Shown: positions 28,964-37,361, numbered from the stretch's first letter. The stretch is 64,000 nucleotides of DNA from UM-FILTER-49-7 sp964599895 (GCA_964599895.1 CAZRHT010000001.1:1-64000), one strand, 5' to 3'. Numbers and translations: made by a program. The notes: generated by a model from the sequence alone, not told the origin.

Positions 28964-29683
28964 GTGGCGCAGAAAAAGTATTCCCACAGAAGAATGAAAA
29001 AGATGATGAGAGAGGACGAGTTTGCATCCACGATTGACAAAGTGATTAACTGGATAAAACCACATAAGACCATAGCCGTTTCCGGTGTAGTCTTACTCTT
29101 TGTGGTCGTTGGTATTTATGTAATTGCTACGAGCTATACCCATAACCGTCAAGATAGTTCGGAGAAGATGATGTCCAATGCACTTGACATCTACTACTAT
29201 CAGCCTGCAAAAGGGGAAACTCCGAAATATGAGACTCCCAGAGCTCAGCAGGAAGCGGCTTTGAAAGAATTTGAGCACGTCATTGATGAAAAGCCGACCA
29301 ATTCGGTGGCGGAACGGGCCCGTTTTTACATGGCAGCAGATTATGTTAAATTGAATCAATTCGATAAAGCCATAGAAACGCTGTCGGCACTATTCGCAGA
29401 GGCAGACTACCCGTTCAAGGCACTCGTTGGTGTGAAATATGCGGCACTGTTGCAGGATCAGAACAAATTGGAAGACGCATTGAAAATTTATGATCAAATG
29501 GCTGACAAGGACATTTCCCAAAACACAATCAAGGATTATGTACTCCTTCAGAAGGGAAAGCTCCTGAGGAAAATGGGTAAGCTGGATGAAGCGAAAGCCG
29601 CATTCAACATACTTGTAGAGCAGTTCCAGAACTCAAGGTATGAGAAAGAAGCACAGTCACAATTGGACCAGATGGGCTCTTGA
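28964..29683 (+). CDS. Membrane-anchored tetratricopeptide-repeat protein
   Basis: 239 residues from a GTG with AGGAGG five bases upstream. A basic cytosolic N-terminus (about 1-35) precedes one membrane helix (about 36-58), then a periplasmic region with about four TPR-like helix pairs (ALKEFEHVI, AIETLSALF, ALKIYDQMA, AKAAFNILV). The layout recalls the YfgM family of envelope chaperone partners of the Sec/BAM route, though sequence identity cannot be judged here. It overlaps the next envelope gene by 44 bases. Confidence 0.75.
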   Translation: MAQKKYSHRRMKKMMREDEFASTIDKVINWIKPHKTIAVSGVVLLFVVVGIYVIATSYTHNRQDSSEKMMSNALDIYYYQPAKGETPKYETPRAQQEAALKEFEHVIDEKPTNSVAERARFYMAADYVKLNQFDKAIETLSALFAEADYPFKALVGVKYAALLQDQNKLEDALKIYDQMADKDISQNTIKDYVLLQKGKLLRKMGKLDEAKAAFNILVEQFQNSRYEKEAQSQLDQMGS

Positions 29684-30623
29684 CAGCCTGCTGGTTTTTG
29701 GATTTCTGATTTCCCTCCCGGCCGTTTCGGCCGGGGGGCCTCTTTTTGTAAAGAACAACTCCCCCGCCTATCTCTGGATTTTGTCTCCTTCGTTTGAACA
29801 ATTTGATTTTTACAATGGTAGCAAGTGGAATGTGCTGGTACTGGATCAGTATTCCAGTATGTATGCCATTTCAGAGTTTGACCAGCCTGGACTGGAAAAG
29901 CCGGTAGCACTGGACATGGAAACGTTCAGTGTGTTCGGCCGGTTTGAACGGCGACTCAATGCGTTTTCTTCCGTCTATTTAGAAGTGCCGGTTATTTACA
30001 ACTGGAAGGGGGCGTTTGATTCCATCATTGAAAAGTATCATGACATCATTGGTGTGAATAATGGAGGAAGGCAATTTCGTCCTGATAATGAATTTGCCTT
30101 CCAGTTCGGGGAAATTGATCTGTCGGGGCCGGAAGCAGGGATTGGAGATATGAAACTGGGATTCAACATTTTCAAAGTCCGGGACATCAGCCGATTTCGT
30201 TTCGCCTTTTCAGTTTTTGCAAAACTGCCCACCGGTAATGCGAGGAAGGGTCTGGGTTCCGGTTCTTTTGACGTGGGAGCTCAGGTGGCGTTTTCCCACG
30301 TTTTTGACAAATTTCAACTGGATTATGGCTTGGGCTTTACAAATCTCGGCACCCCGGACAGCCGTTTGAATACAACACTGGGAAGTATGGGGTTTGGCTA
30401 TGTGGCCGTCACTACAAATATTTACCGGGATATTCGAGCCGTGGCACAACTTTATTTTTCTTCTTCACCATACGATACAGGATATAAGCGGCTGGATGAT
30501 TATCAGGCCATGCTGACTATCGGGGCGATCTGGCACGACTGGCAGTTCAGTTTTTCTGAAGATGTGTTTACCTACACAGCTGCCGACATCACTGTTTCCG
30601 TCGCGCGGAAATTCCGCTTTTGA
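29640..30623 (+). CDS. DUF3187-like outer membrane protein
   Basis: 327 residues. N-terminal signal peptide with a basic start and cleavage near AVSA-GG (about residue 31). The mature chain has features I associate with DUF3187: EVPVIY, a SIIEKYHD segment, GGRQFRPDN, and regular amphipathic strands ending in ARKFRF, so it is probably an outer membrane barrel. The start lies inside the TPR gene (44-base overlap) with an AAGG site. A very strong hairpin followed by T residues lies inside its signal-peptide codons. Confidence 0.75.
   Translation: MRKKHSHNWTRWALDSLLVFGFLISLPAVSAGGPLFVKNNSPAYLWILSPSFEQFDFYNGSKWNVLVLDQYSSMYAISEFDQPGLEKPVALDMETFSVFGRFERRLNAFSSVYLEVPVIYNWKGAFDSIIEKYHDIIGVNNGGRQFRPDNEFAFQFGEIDLSGPEAGIGDMKLGFNIFKVRDISRFRFAFSVFAKLPTGNARKGLGSGSFDVGAQVAFSHVFDKFQLDYGLGFTNLGTPDSRLNTTLGSMGFGYVAVTTNIYRDIRAVAQLYFSSSPYDTGYKRLDDYQAMLTIGAIWHDWQFSFSEDVFTYTAADITVSVARKFRF
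29714..29746 (+). terminator. Terminator-like hairpin inside the DUF3187 signal-peptide codons
   Basis: Arms CCCGGCCG and CGGCCGGG with a TTT loop, extended to 11 pairs with one G-T, followed by CCTCTTTTT. It begins 31 bases after the stop of the TPR gene but lies within the next reading frame, so it may attenuate or terminate transcription between the two. Confidence 0.55.
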
Positions 30624-30626
30624 AAA

Positions 30627-30779
30627 TCAAGTGCTAGCACGGATGAGTCTTAATTCCAATCGGGTAATGGTGTCGTTGAGCATGAATGCTTCAATGATTC
30701 CAATGTGATCACGGAGGGAATTGTAACCATGAATGAGAACCTCTGGAAGACGCTTGATTGGTGGCAGAAATCGGTCAGT
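30627..30779 (-). pseudogene. Possible gene remnant
   Basis: Within the 452-base gap 30624-31075 a 50-codon open frame on the minus strand, starting straight after a stop and lacking a start codon, reads like real protein (for example VLIHGYNSLRDHIGIIEAF). The upstream codons are broken by stops in that frame and continue in another. It is likely the decayed end of a gene I do not recognise. The rest of the gap is AT-rich (30905-30960) promoter-like DNA. Confidence 0.3.
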
Positions 30780-30963
30780 TCAGAGGCCATCTGAGCACAA
30801 TGAAAATGAATAACTTTTCGTGCGCATTTGTGGTTTCTGTTGCGAACACTTTTTCTTGGCTGCAATGGTATTGAGAGGCCATTTTTTTGATGTTTTTTCA
30901 TGAGCTAACATATAGAATAATAATATAGAAAAATATTAATAGCATGCTACGAAAATATAGTTG

Positions 30964-31049
30964 TTGACAAGATGGGGATGCGGGAGTAACTTCTCTTCAA
31001 GTTTAGTGTCACTTTTCTATCGGAAGTGGCACGTAAACGAGATGTTTAC
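30964..31049 (+). promoter_or_regulatory. Promoter and two abutting inverted repeats of the kamA operon
   Basis: TTGACA (30964-30969), 17 bases, TAACTT (30987-30992). Downstream lie two inverted repeats side by side: GTGTCACTT / AAGTGGCAC (31006-31014 and 31024-31032, 8 of 9 paired, 9-base gap) and GTAAAC / GTTTAC (31033-31038 and 31044-31049, perfect, 5-base gap). Both sit in the untranslated leader, where operators or RNA hairpins would control the operon. The ribosome site AGGAG is at 31061-31065. Confidence 0.5.
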
Positions 31050-31075
31050 AATAGGTGCATAGGAGATACAAAGAG

Positions 31076-32494
31076 ATGCAGAATCTGGATCTCGACTTGG
31101 TTCGCGATGACGAACCTCCGAGTATTTCTCCGTCCTTAGCTGCTCCCCTTATTCCTGCTCTGGAAGAAGGGAAATGTAATAACGATAATCCGAAACCCCG
31201 CCGAGCTTACTCACGGAAATTGGAGACATCTAAAATCACATTGGCTGATCGAATTTCTGCCAATCCGAAAGAGTGGAATTCCTGGATGTGGCAGATGAGT
31301 CACAGAGTCAGGAATGCCGATGAGTTATGTCAACTGTTGAAATGTGGAAAATTGAGTGAAGGGACTGCGTCAGCTGCTGCCTGTTTTCCGATGGCAATAT
31401 CACCGTACTATGCTTCACTGATTCAGAAGGCCGACTCTTCAGACCCGATTTTCCAGATGGCGGTGCCGGTTGGGGAAGAGCTGATTGACCCGCCATTTCT
31501 GATGGACGATCCGCTGGAAGAAGAGCATGATATGCCGGTACCGGGGCTGGTGCACCGATACCCGGATCGAGCTCTGCTTGTTGCGACGTCCACATGCGCC
31601 ATGTATTGTCGTCATTGCACCCGAAAGCGGATTGCGGGACAGCATGAAGTGACCATGCCCCAGAAGCAGTTGGTTCACGTCGTTTCCTATCTGCGGAATC
31701 ATCCTGAAATACACGACGTGATCATTTCCGGCGGCGACCCTTTTACAATGACAACCCCTCAGCTGGAGCGGTTCATCTCGGCAGTTCGCAGTGTGCCGAG
31801 CGTGGATATTATCCGTATCGGAACACGGACTCCAGTCACGCTGCCCATGCGAATCAACGATGAGCTCGTGAACATGCTTCGGAAGTATCAGCCAATCTGG
31901 GTGAATACTCATTTCAACCATCCCAGCGAAGTTACTCCCGAAGCAGTTGAGGCATGTGTCAAGCTGGTAGACGCCGGCATTCCGGTTGGAAACCAGTCTG
32001 TACTGCTGAAAGGAGTTAACGATGATCCGGTCATTATGGAGGATTTGTGCAGAAGGCTGGTGAAAATGAGGGTTCGTCCTTATTATCTCTTTCAATGTGA
32101 TCTGGTTCGTGGCGTAGAGCATTTCCGTACTCCACTGTCCCGCGGTATTCAGATTATGGAACATCTCCGGGGACGTCTCTCGGGGCTTGCCATTCCAACT
32201 TTTGTGCTGGATGCACCCGGAGGCGGCGGGAAATTACCTCTACTTCCAACCTATATTGTTTCCACCAGCCCAACGCATACGGTACTTCGGAATTTCGAAG
32301 GTATGTTGATCAGTTACCCGGAACCGATGGTTCAGGGAGAGGGCTTTAAAAGGGCAGAGATGGCCGCCATGCATCCGATGGTTGCGGATCTGGCAAATGG
32401 CAGTGCGCAGAAGATTGTTCCATCGCACATGGCAAGGGCAGAGAGAAGAATACTGCATTCAGATCTGGCGGGAAAATCCCACAGAGAGTGCTGA
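31076..32494 (+). CDS. kamA: Lysine 2,3-aminomutase-like radical SAM enzyme (KamA family)
   Basis: About 472 residues from ATG 31076 (AGGAG ten bases upstream; a GTG at 31055 is in frame but overlaps that site). The radical SAM cluster is Cys174-x3-Cys178-x2-Cys181 in CAMYCRHCTRKR. The PLP lysine is Lys386 in DAPGGGGK. Asp342 (FQCDL) and Asp379 match the two aspartates that bind lysine's epsilon-amino group in clostridial lysine 2,3-aminomutase, which the glutamate enzyme replaces. It should therefore make beta-lysine from lysine. The C-terminal CxCxxC zinc motif of the clostridial enzyme is missing. Only 4 bases separate it from the next gene. Confidence 0.9.
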   Translation: MQNLDLDLVRDDEPPSISPSLAAPLIPALEEGKCNNDNPKPRRAYSRKLETSKITLADRISANPKEWNSWMWQMSHRVRNADELCQLLKCGKLSEGTASAAACFPMAISPYYASLIQKADSSDPIFQMAVPVGEELIDPPFLMDDPLEEEHDMPVPGLVHRYPDRALLVATSTCAMYCRHCTRKRIAGQHEVTMPQKQLVHVVSYLRNHPEIHDVIISGGDPFTMTTPQLERFISAVRSVPSVDIIRIGTRTPVTLPMRINDELVNMLRKYQPIWVNTHFNHPSEVTPEAVEACVKLVDAGIPVGNQSVLLKGVNDDPVIMEDLCRRLVKMRVRPYYLFQCDLVRGVEHFRTPLSRGIQIMEHLRGRLSGLAIPTFVLDAPGGGGKLPLLPTYIVSTSPTHTVLRNFEGMLISYPEPMVQGEGFKRAEMAAMHPMVADLANGSAQKIVPSHMARAERRILHSDLAGKSHREC

Positions 32495-32498
32495 ATAA

Positions 32499-34226
32499 AT
32501 GCTCAAAATCAGGCGAATTTTCAGCGCTGGCCATGAAGAGACCATAGTCCGGCAGGTTCAGGATATCTTCAGGCACCGGTTCCCGGATGTCGCGGCATAT
32601 GCGGATGGAATACCAACGATGCTGGAGGATCCCTACACTTCCGGGTACCGTTCAGTTCTGCTGGTTGCAGAACGCGGACTGGATAAGGTTATGGGATTCT
32701 CCCTCATTCTGTATCTCCCGGAAATCAGGAGTTGCCTGCTGGATTTTATCGCGGTGGCACCGGGGATCAAGGGTGGAGGAATTGGAGGCGCTCTCTACGA
32801 GGGGACCCGGGAATTCGCCCATTCCGTCAAAGCAAGGGCACTTTACCTGGAAGCCCTTCCGGACGATCCTGAACTGGAACCGGATCCGGAACTCCTGAAA
32901 GAAAACCGCCTTCGGTTGCAATTCTACGAGAGATATGGCGTAAGACCAATTGTGGGTACGGCCTTTGAGACACCCATTGGGGACGACGGTCCGGCGCCTT
33001 ATTTGCTATACGATGATCTGGGCAGCGGCAAGTCTCTGTCCAGAAAGCATGCCAGAAAAGCCGTTCAACTTATTCTGGAGCGGAAGTACCCCAATGTGGC
33101 TTCCCCTCAGTACATCAAGGAAGTTGTGGATTCGTTCCGGGATGATCCGGTACGGATCCGGGAACCGAAAAGCCCGAAGCAGAATATTGCCAGTATTCCG
33201 GTAGAAAGGCGGAGATTGGCCAGTCCCTTTATTGTCGTATCTTCTGAAAACCACGTTCTGCATCATGTAAATGATCGGGGATATGTGGAGCGGCCGGCCC
33301 GGGTTCGAGTTATTATGGAGTCCCTGAGTCCCCTTCAAATTTTTGAAAAACGGAGCCCGAAGCATTTCGGAGAGTCGGTACTTCGAACAGTTCATAACCG
33401 TGATTTTGTTTCATATCTCAAACTGGTCTGCAAGGGGTTATCTGCAAAGAGACCGGTGTATCCCTATGTGTTCCCAATCAGGCGTCCCGAGCGCCAGCCA
33501 AAAGACAAGGCCCTCAGGGCAGGGTACTATTGTATGGACACCTTCACACCGCTTTCGCAGAACTCGTATGAAGCCGCACGTGCCGCTGTTGACGTGGCAT
33601 TGACCGCCGCAGAAGAAGTCCTGCACGGAAGAATGCTGGCGTATGCGGTTTGCCGGCCTCCGGGTCATCACGCTGAAAGGCGCATATACGGAGGATTCTG
33701 CTATTTCAACAATGCTGCGATCGCCGCTGATTACATTGTCAGAAGGGGAGGACGAGTGGCCATACTGGATGTGGATTTCCATCACTTCAATGGCACGCAG
33801 GATATTTTTTACAACCGCAGCGATGTGCTAACAATATCCATCCACGGCCATCCGAGTTATGCCTATCCCTACTTCAGTGGATTTGCTGACGAGAGAGGGG
33901 TTGGTGAGGGAAAGGGGTTTAATCGCAACTTTCCGCTTTCCGATGGCTGTTCGGAAGAGAAATACCTTGAAACAATGGATCGCGCCTTTGCGGTGATCAC
34001 GAAGTTCAAACCAGACTTTCTGGTGGTGAGCCTGGGGTTTGATACAATGAAAGGAGATCCCACAGGTGGTTTCCTGGTCACTCCCCGTGGCATCGGGAAA
34101 ATGGGCCGAAGATTGATGGAACTGCGTGTCCCCGTGCTGGTAGTGCAGGAAGGGGGATACAGTCTCACAAACCTGAGGTTGGGTGCCAGGGCATTTTTCC
34201 AGGGAGCCGCAGTCGCTTTGAAATGA
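32499..34226 (+). CDS. GNAT acetyltransferase fused to class II HDAC/acetylpolyamine amidohydrolase
   Basis: 575 residues. Residues about 1-190 are a GNAT domain with the acetyl-CoA loop VAPGIKGGGIGGALYEG (about 86-102). Residues about 230-575 are a zinc deacetylase: His390-His391 (RPPGHHAE), zinc ligands Asp426, His428 (DVDFHH) and Asp515 (LGFDTMKGDP), and Tyr554 (EGGY). All catalytic residues are present, so one chain should both add and remove acyl groups. Known relatives deacetylate polyamines or lysine side chains. Beside kamA, the amine of lysine or beta-lysine is the natural guess. A 4-base gap to kamA suggests coupling. Confidence 0.9.
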   Translation: MLKIRRIFSAGHEETIVRQVQDIFRHRFPDVAAYADGIPTMLEDPYTSGYRSVLLVAERGLDKVMGFSLILYLPEIRSCLLDFIAVAPGIKGGGIGGALYEGTREFAHSVKARALYLEALPDDPELEPDPELLKENRLRLQFYERYGVRPIVGTAFETPIGDDGPAPYLLYDDLGSGKSLSRKHARKAVQLILERKYPNVASPQYIKEVVDSFRDDPVRIREPKSPKQNIASIPVERRRLASPFIVVSSENHVLHHVNDRGYVERPARVRVIMESLSPLQIFEKRSPKHFGESVLRTVHNRDFVSYLKLVCKGLSAKRPVYPYVFPIRRPERQPKDKALRAGYYCMDTFTPLSQNSYEAARAAVDVALTAAEEVLHGRMLAYAVCRPPGHHAERRIYGGFCYFNNAAIAADYIVRRGGRVAILDVDFHHFNGTQDIFYNRSDVLTISIHGHPSYAYPYFSGFADERGVGEGKGFNRNFPLSDGCSEEKYLETMDRAFAVITKFKPDFLVVSLGFDTMKGDPTGGFLVTPRGIGKMGRRLMELRVPVLVVQEGGYSLTNLRLGARAFFQGAAVALK

Positions 34227-34265
34227 CGGTAACATATAGAAAAACATATACTTCAGGAGAGCAGA

Positions 34266-35258
34266 ATGGATCGCATTAAAAAGATTGGATTTGTGTATGA
34301 TCTCAGATCAACATATTTAGCCGAAGGATACAGTGAAGAAGACGTAGCAGAATTTGATTCCGAGTCTACCATCAGAGAGTTAGTGGCGGTATTGGAGCGG
34401 CTTGGCCATAAGGTGGATCAGATCGGTCATGGTCGAGATCTGTGCGCGCGACTGGTAAAGGGGGACCACTGGGACCTTGTTTTCAGTATAGCGGAAGGAT
34501 TGAAGGGAAGATCCCGTGAAGCCCAGGTCCCCGGACTGCTCGAACTGTACAATCAGCCTTATGTTTTCTCTGACCCGCTTACATGTGCTGTGACTCTGGA
34601 TAAGGCTGTCGCGAGGAAGCTGGTTCGTGCTGAAGGAATTGCCGTCCCCGATGGAGATGTGGTGAAAACCGTTTCAGACTTGAACGGTTTGAACCTCTCC
34701 TTTCCCTTGTTTGTCAAGCCCGTAGCCGAGGGCACAGGGAAGGGCATTGACGGAAAGAGTCGAGTTGAAAATGCTGAAGAACTGAAACAGACGGTAAGCG
34801 ATTTGATTTGTCGGTTCAATCAGCCCGTACTGGTGGAAACCTACCTTCCGGGCCTTGAATTTACCACCGGCCTGCTGGGTACGGGTTCAGAAGCGTCGGT
34901 ATTGGGTACTCTGGAGGTGCGTATCCTAGATAGTGCACCGGAGAAGGATTACTCTTTTCTGGTGAAGGAGCAGTGCGAGGCGTATGTGGAGTATGTACCT
35001 GTCCGGGGTGGTGATCTGGTGTCAGAAGTAGAGCATCTGGCACTGGCCGCCTACAAGGCGCTCGAGTGCCGGGATGCTGGACGGGTGGACATCAGGATAG
35101 GTGCAGATGGTAAGCCATATTTTATGGAACTGAATCCACTCCCGGGTTTACATCCTACCCATTCTGATCTCCCGATGATAGCAACAGGAGTTGGACTGTC
35201 TTATGAAAATCTGATCGGAAGCATCATAGAAAGCGCGATGAAACGCGTTACGGAATAA
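34266..35258 (+). CDS. ATP-grasp ligase, D-Ala-D-Ala ligase superfamily
   Basis: 330 residues with AGGAGA before the ATG. The fold matches Ddl-type ATP-grasp carboxylate-amine ligases: an N-terminal domain with DLVFSIAEGLKGRSREAQVP, an ATP loop FVKPVAEGTGKGI, VETYLPGLEFT, and the metal and product site RVDIRIGADGKPYFMELNPLPG. It lacks the exact EINTMPGF of true Ddl, which is encoded at 26243, so it likely joins another amino acid pair with ATP. In this operon one partner could be beta-lysine or its acetyl form. Substrate is inferred only from context. Confidence 0.85.
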   Translation: MDRIKKIGFVYDLRSTYLAEGYSEEDVAEFDSESTIRELVAVLERLGHKVDQIGHGRDLCARLVKGDHWDLVFSIAEGLKGRSREAQVPGLLELYNQPYVFSDPLTCAVTLDKAVARKLVRAEGIAVPDGDVVKTVSDLNGLNLSFPLFVKPVAEGTGKGIDGKSRVENAEELKQTVSDLICRFNQPVLVETYLPGLEFTTGLLGTGSEASVLGTLEVRILDSAPEKDYSFLVKEQCEAYVEYVPVRGGDLVSEVEHLALAAYKALECRDAGRVDIRIGADGKPYFMELNPLPGLHPTHSDLPMIATGVGLSYENLIGSIIESAMKRVTE

Positions 35259-35268
35259 AAGGTCCGAG

Positions 35269-36834
35269 ATGAACAACACTCTGAAGCAAAAAGGTGTACT
35301 GATCCTCTACAATGAACCGGCGCCGGGGGCCCCCGAAAGTGATCGGGGGGTACTGGATGAAGTGGCCGCGGTACGGGATGTTCTGCTTGCCCTGGGCTAT
35401 GAATTTCGTATTGGAGGGGTGTCGGATATTCTGGACATTCAACGGATTGTCTGTGCCGGAACAGAACCGGTTGTATTCAATCTGATTGAGGGATTCCCCG
35501 GGGATCCGGCTTCTGCCACCGGAATTCCGGCTATCTGCAGATCCCTCGGAAGGGAAGTGACCGGCGGTGACACATTCTGCCTTATGCTTACACTGGACAA
35601 ACATCGCACCAAAACACTACTTGCAGGCAATGGAATTTCCGTTCCCGCAGGCTTGCTAGTCTCCGAGGCCGCTGACCTGAACAGTCTTTCTCTGGATTTT
35701 CCCGGTCCATATATTATCAAACCGGCAGGCATGGACGCGTCTGAAGGACTTTTCACGGAAAGCTCAGTTTTTGAAAAGGCCGGTGACAAGCTGGCTTCAG
35801 CCCTGCATCGAATCCATACAGATTTCAGACAGGATGCGATGGTGGAACAACTGGTGGGAGTCCGTGAATTCAATCTGTCTCTGACCGAACGGGATGGCGT
35901 TCTGTCCGTTATGCCGGTTGCGGAAATTGATTTCTCGAAGTTTCCCGATGACAAGCCCAGGATTGTGGACTACGAAGCCAAATGGATTCCTGAATCATTC
36001 GCGTATCAGAATACCCCCCGAATAGTTCCAGCTCGAATTCAGGAAAAGGAACGATTGGCACTGGAAAATACAGCGCGCTCTGTGTGGGATACTGTGCGCT
36101 GCAGGGACTATGCCCGGGTGGATTTTCGAATGGATGAGGACGGTCGCCTGTATGTGCTGGAGGTGAACGCGAACCCTGACATTTCCCCCGATGCGGGGTT
36201 TACAGCTGCTCTGGAGGCGGGTGGTGTGCCATTCCAGGTGTTCGTGGAAAATGTGCTTTTGAATGCGTGGTCACGTTGGTGTCACCGATATAAAGCAGAT
36301 TCAACTGCCCCCTGCGCACTGAAAAGTGACCGTTCCCGATCAGAAAACGCAAGCGTGAGACCGCTTAAAACGGAGGACCGCGACAGGGTTGTCCAGATTA
36401 TTGAAGAGATGCCTCTGTTCCGTCCTGATGAGCAGGAGGTGGCAGTCGAGGTGTTGGAAGATAGTATGCAACTGGGGGAAGCGGGCGGTTACGTATCCAT
36501 CGTAGTAGAACGGGAAGGGACAATATATGGCTGGGCGTGTTTCGGTCCTGCGGCATGTGCGTTGGGAACCTATGATCTGTACTGGATAGCAGTAGACCAG
36601 AGTGAACGTGGTGGCGGCTACGGGAGCCTTCTCATGGACGCTGTGGAAGATGCCGTGTGCCAACGGGGCGGAAGGATGATCATTCTGGATACTTCCGGTC
36701 AGCCGGGATACGAGTTGACTCGAAGATTTTATCTGCGAATGGGATATGAGGAAACGGCACGGGTGAGGGATTTTTACTCTCCGGGTGACGACAAGGTGGA
36801 ATACGTGAAATATCTTTCGGGCTTGCCGGACTGA
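35269..36834 (+). CDS. ATP-grasp ligase fused to a GNAT acetyltransferase
   Basis: 521 residues. Residues about 1-345 form a second, divergent ATP-grasp ligase (VFNLIEGFPGDPAS, YIIKPAGMDASEG, ARVDFRMDEDGRLYVLEVNANPDISPDAG). Residues about 363-521 form a GNAT domain with the acetyl-CoA loop Arg447-Gly-Gly-Gly-Tyr-Gly452 and a C-terminal RRFYLRMGYEE. It starts 10 bases after the first ligase. With the other three genes it completes a set of one mutase, two ligases, two acetyltransferases and one deacetylase. The product may be an acylated peptide or amide; this is inference. Confidence 0.85.
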   Translation: MNNTLKQKGVLILYNEPAPGAPESDRGVLDEVAAVRDVLLALGYEFRIGGVSDILDIQRIVCAGTEPVVFNLIEGFPGDPASATGIPAICRSLGREVTGGDTFCLMLTLDKHRTKTLLAGNGISVPAGLLVSEAADLNSLSLDFPGPYIIKPAGMDASEGLFTESSVFEKAGDKLASALHRIHTDFRQDAMVEQLVGVREFNLSLTERDGVLSVMPVAEIDFSKFPDDKPRIVDYEAKWIPESFAYQNTPRIVPARIQEKERLALENTARSVWDTVRCRDYARVDFRMDEDGRLYVLEVNANPDISPDAGFTAALEAGGVPFQVFVENVLLNAWSRWCHRYKADSTAPCALKSDRSRSENASVRPLKTEDRDRVVQIIEEMPLFRPDEQEVAVEVLEDSMQLGEAGGYVSIVVEREGTIYGWACFGPAACALGTYDLYWIAVDQSERGGGYGSLLMDAVEDAVCQRGGRMIILDTSGQPGYELTRRFYLRMGYEETARVRDFYSPGDDKVEYVKYLSGLPD

Positions 36835-36864
36835 ATTGACATTTCCACTGATCCGACGTCCGTC

Positions 36865-36873
36865 TGCTATAAT
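36865..36873 (+). promoter_or_regulatory. Extended -10 promoter
   Basis: TGC followed by a perfect TATAAT (36868-36873), an extended -10, 39 bases ahead of the next ATG. A TTGACA at 36836-36841 lies 26 bases upstream, too far to be its -35. Confidence 0.5.
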
Positions 36874-36911
36874 CAAAAACAATATTACTCAAGTCCGTTC
36901 GGGGAGACATC

Positions 36912-37277
36912 ATGAATCGAAAAGGTGAGAAATTTGGCTGGATCGGCGGATGGTCAGGGGGATTTATCTGGCTGGGGCTGCTTTCTGGAATCTGGGCGGT
37001 CCAGGGTAAGGCAACAAGTGCGATGGTGGGTGGTGTTTTGTTTGTTGCGGCAATCGCGACAATCGTTTCTGTGACCCCCTGGAAATATCCGAATACAGAG
37101 TATTGGAAGCTGATGTTGCCAATTTACATCTTATTTTTTGTGTCCATTGCATTTGCGTATTCGTTTATGGAGAATCCGGAGAGAAACAAATTGTCGTGGT
37201 ACTCTTTTTTCTGGGTGTTGCCCTGCCTGATTCCCTTATGGACCACCGGCGGTCGCACCTGGAATGGAAAGCACTGA
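36912..37277 (+). CDS. Small integral membrane protein, unknown
   Basis: 121 residues with about four membrane helices (roughly 15-30, 36-52, 64-82 and 92-108) and aromatic-rich loops. A GGGGAG ribosome site and an extended -10 promoter support expression. I do not recognise the family. It stands between the kamA operon and the alcohol dehydrogenase gene with its own promoter, so it need not share their function. Confidence 0.7.
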   Translation: MNRKGEKFGWIGGWSGGFIWLGLLSGIWAVQGKATSAMVGGVLFVAAIATIVSVTPWKYPNTEYWKLMLPIYILFFVSIAFAYSFMENPERNKLSWYSFFWVLPCLIPLWTTGGRTWNGKH

Positions 37278-37361
37278 CAGTATCAACTCAACCAATTCCA
37301 CTTTGCCATCATAACGAGTATATGGAACAATCTTTTAGCCCTTACTTCGACAGAAATCCGC

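Noticed and set aside
31439..32164. 241-codon open frame antisense to kamA
   Set aside because: kamA carries complete radical SAM and PLP motifs in the other strand; this frame has a composition typical of shadow frames.
36836..36873. TTGACA and TATAAT as one standard promoter
   Set aside because: The spacing is 26 bases, outside the working range; the TATAAT has a TGC extension and was called as an extended -10 instead.
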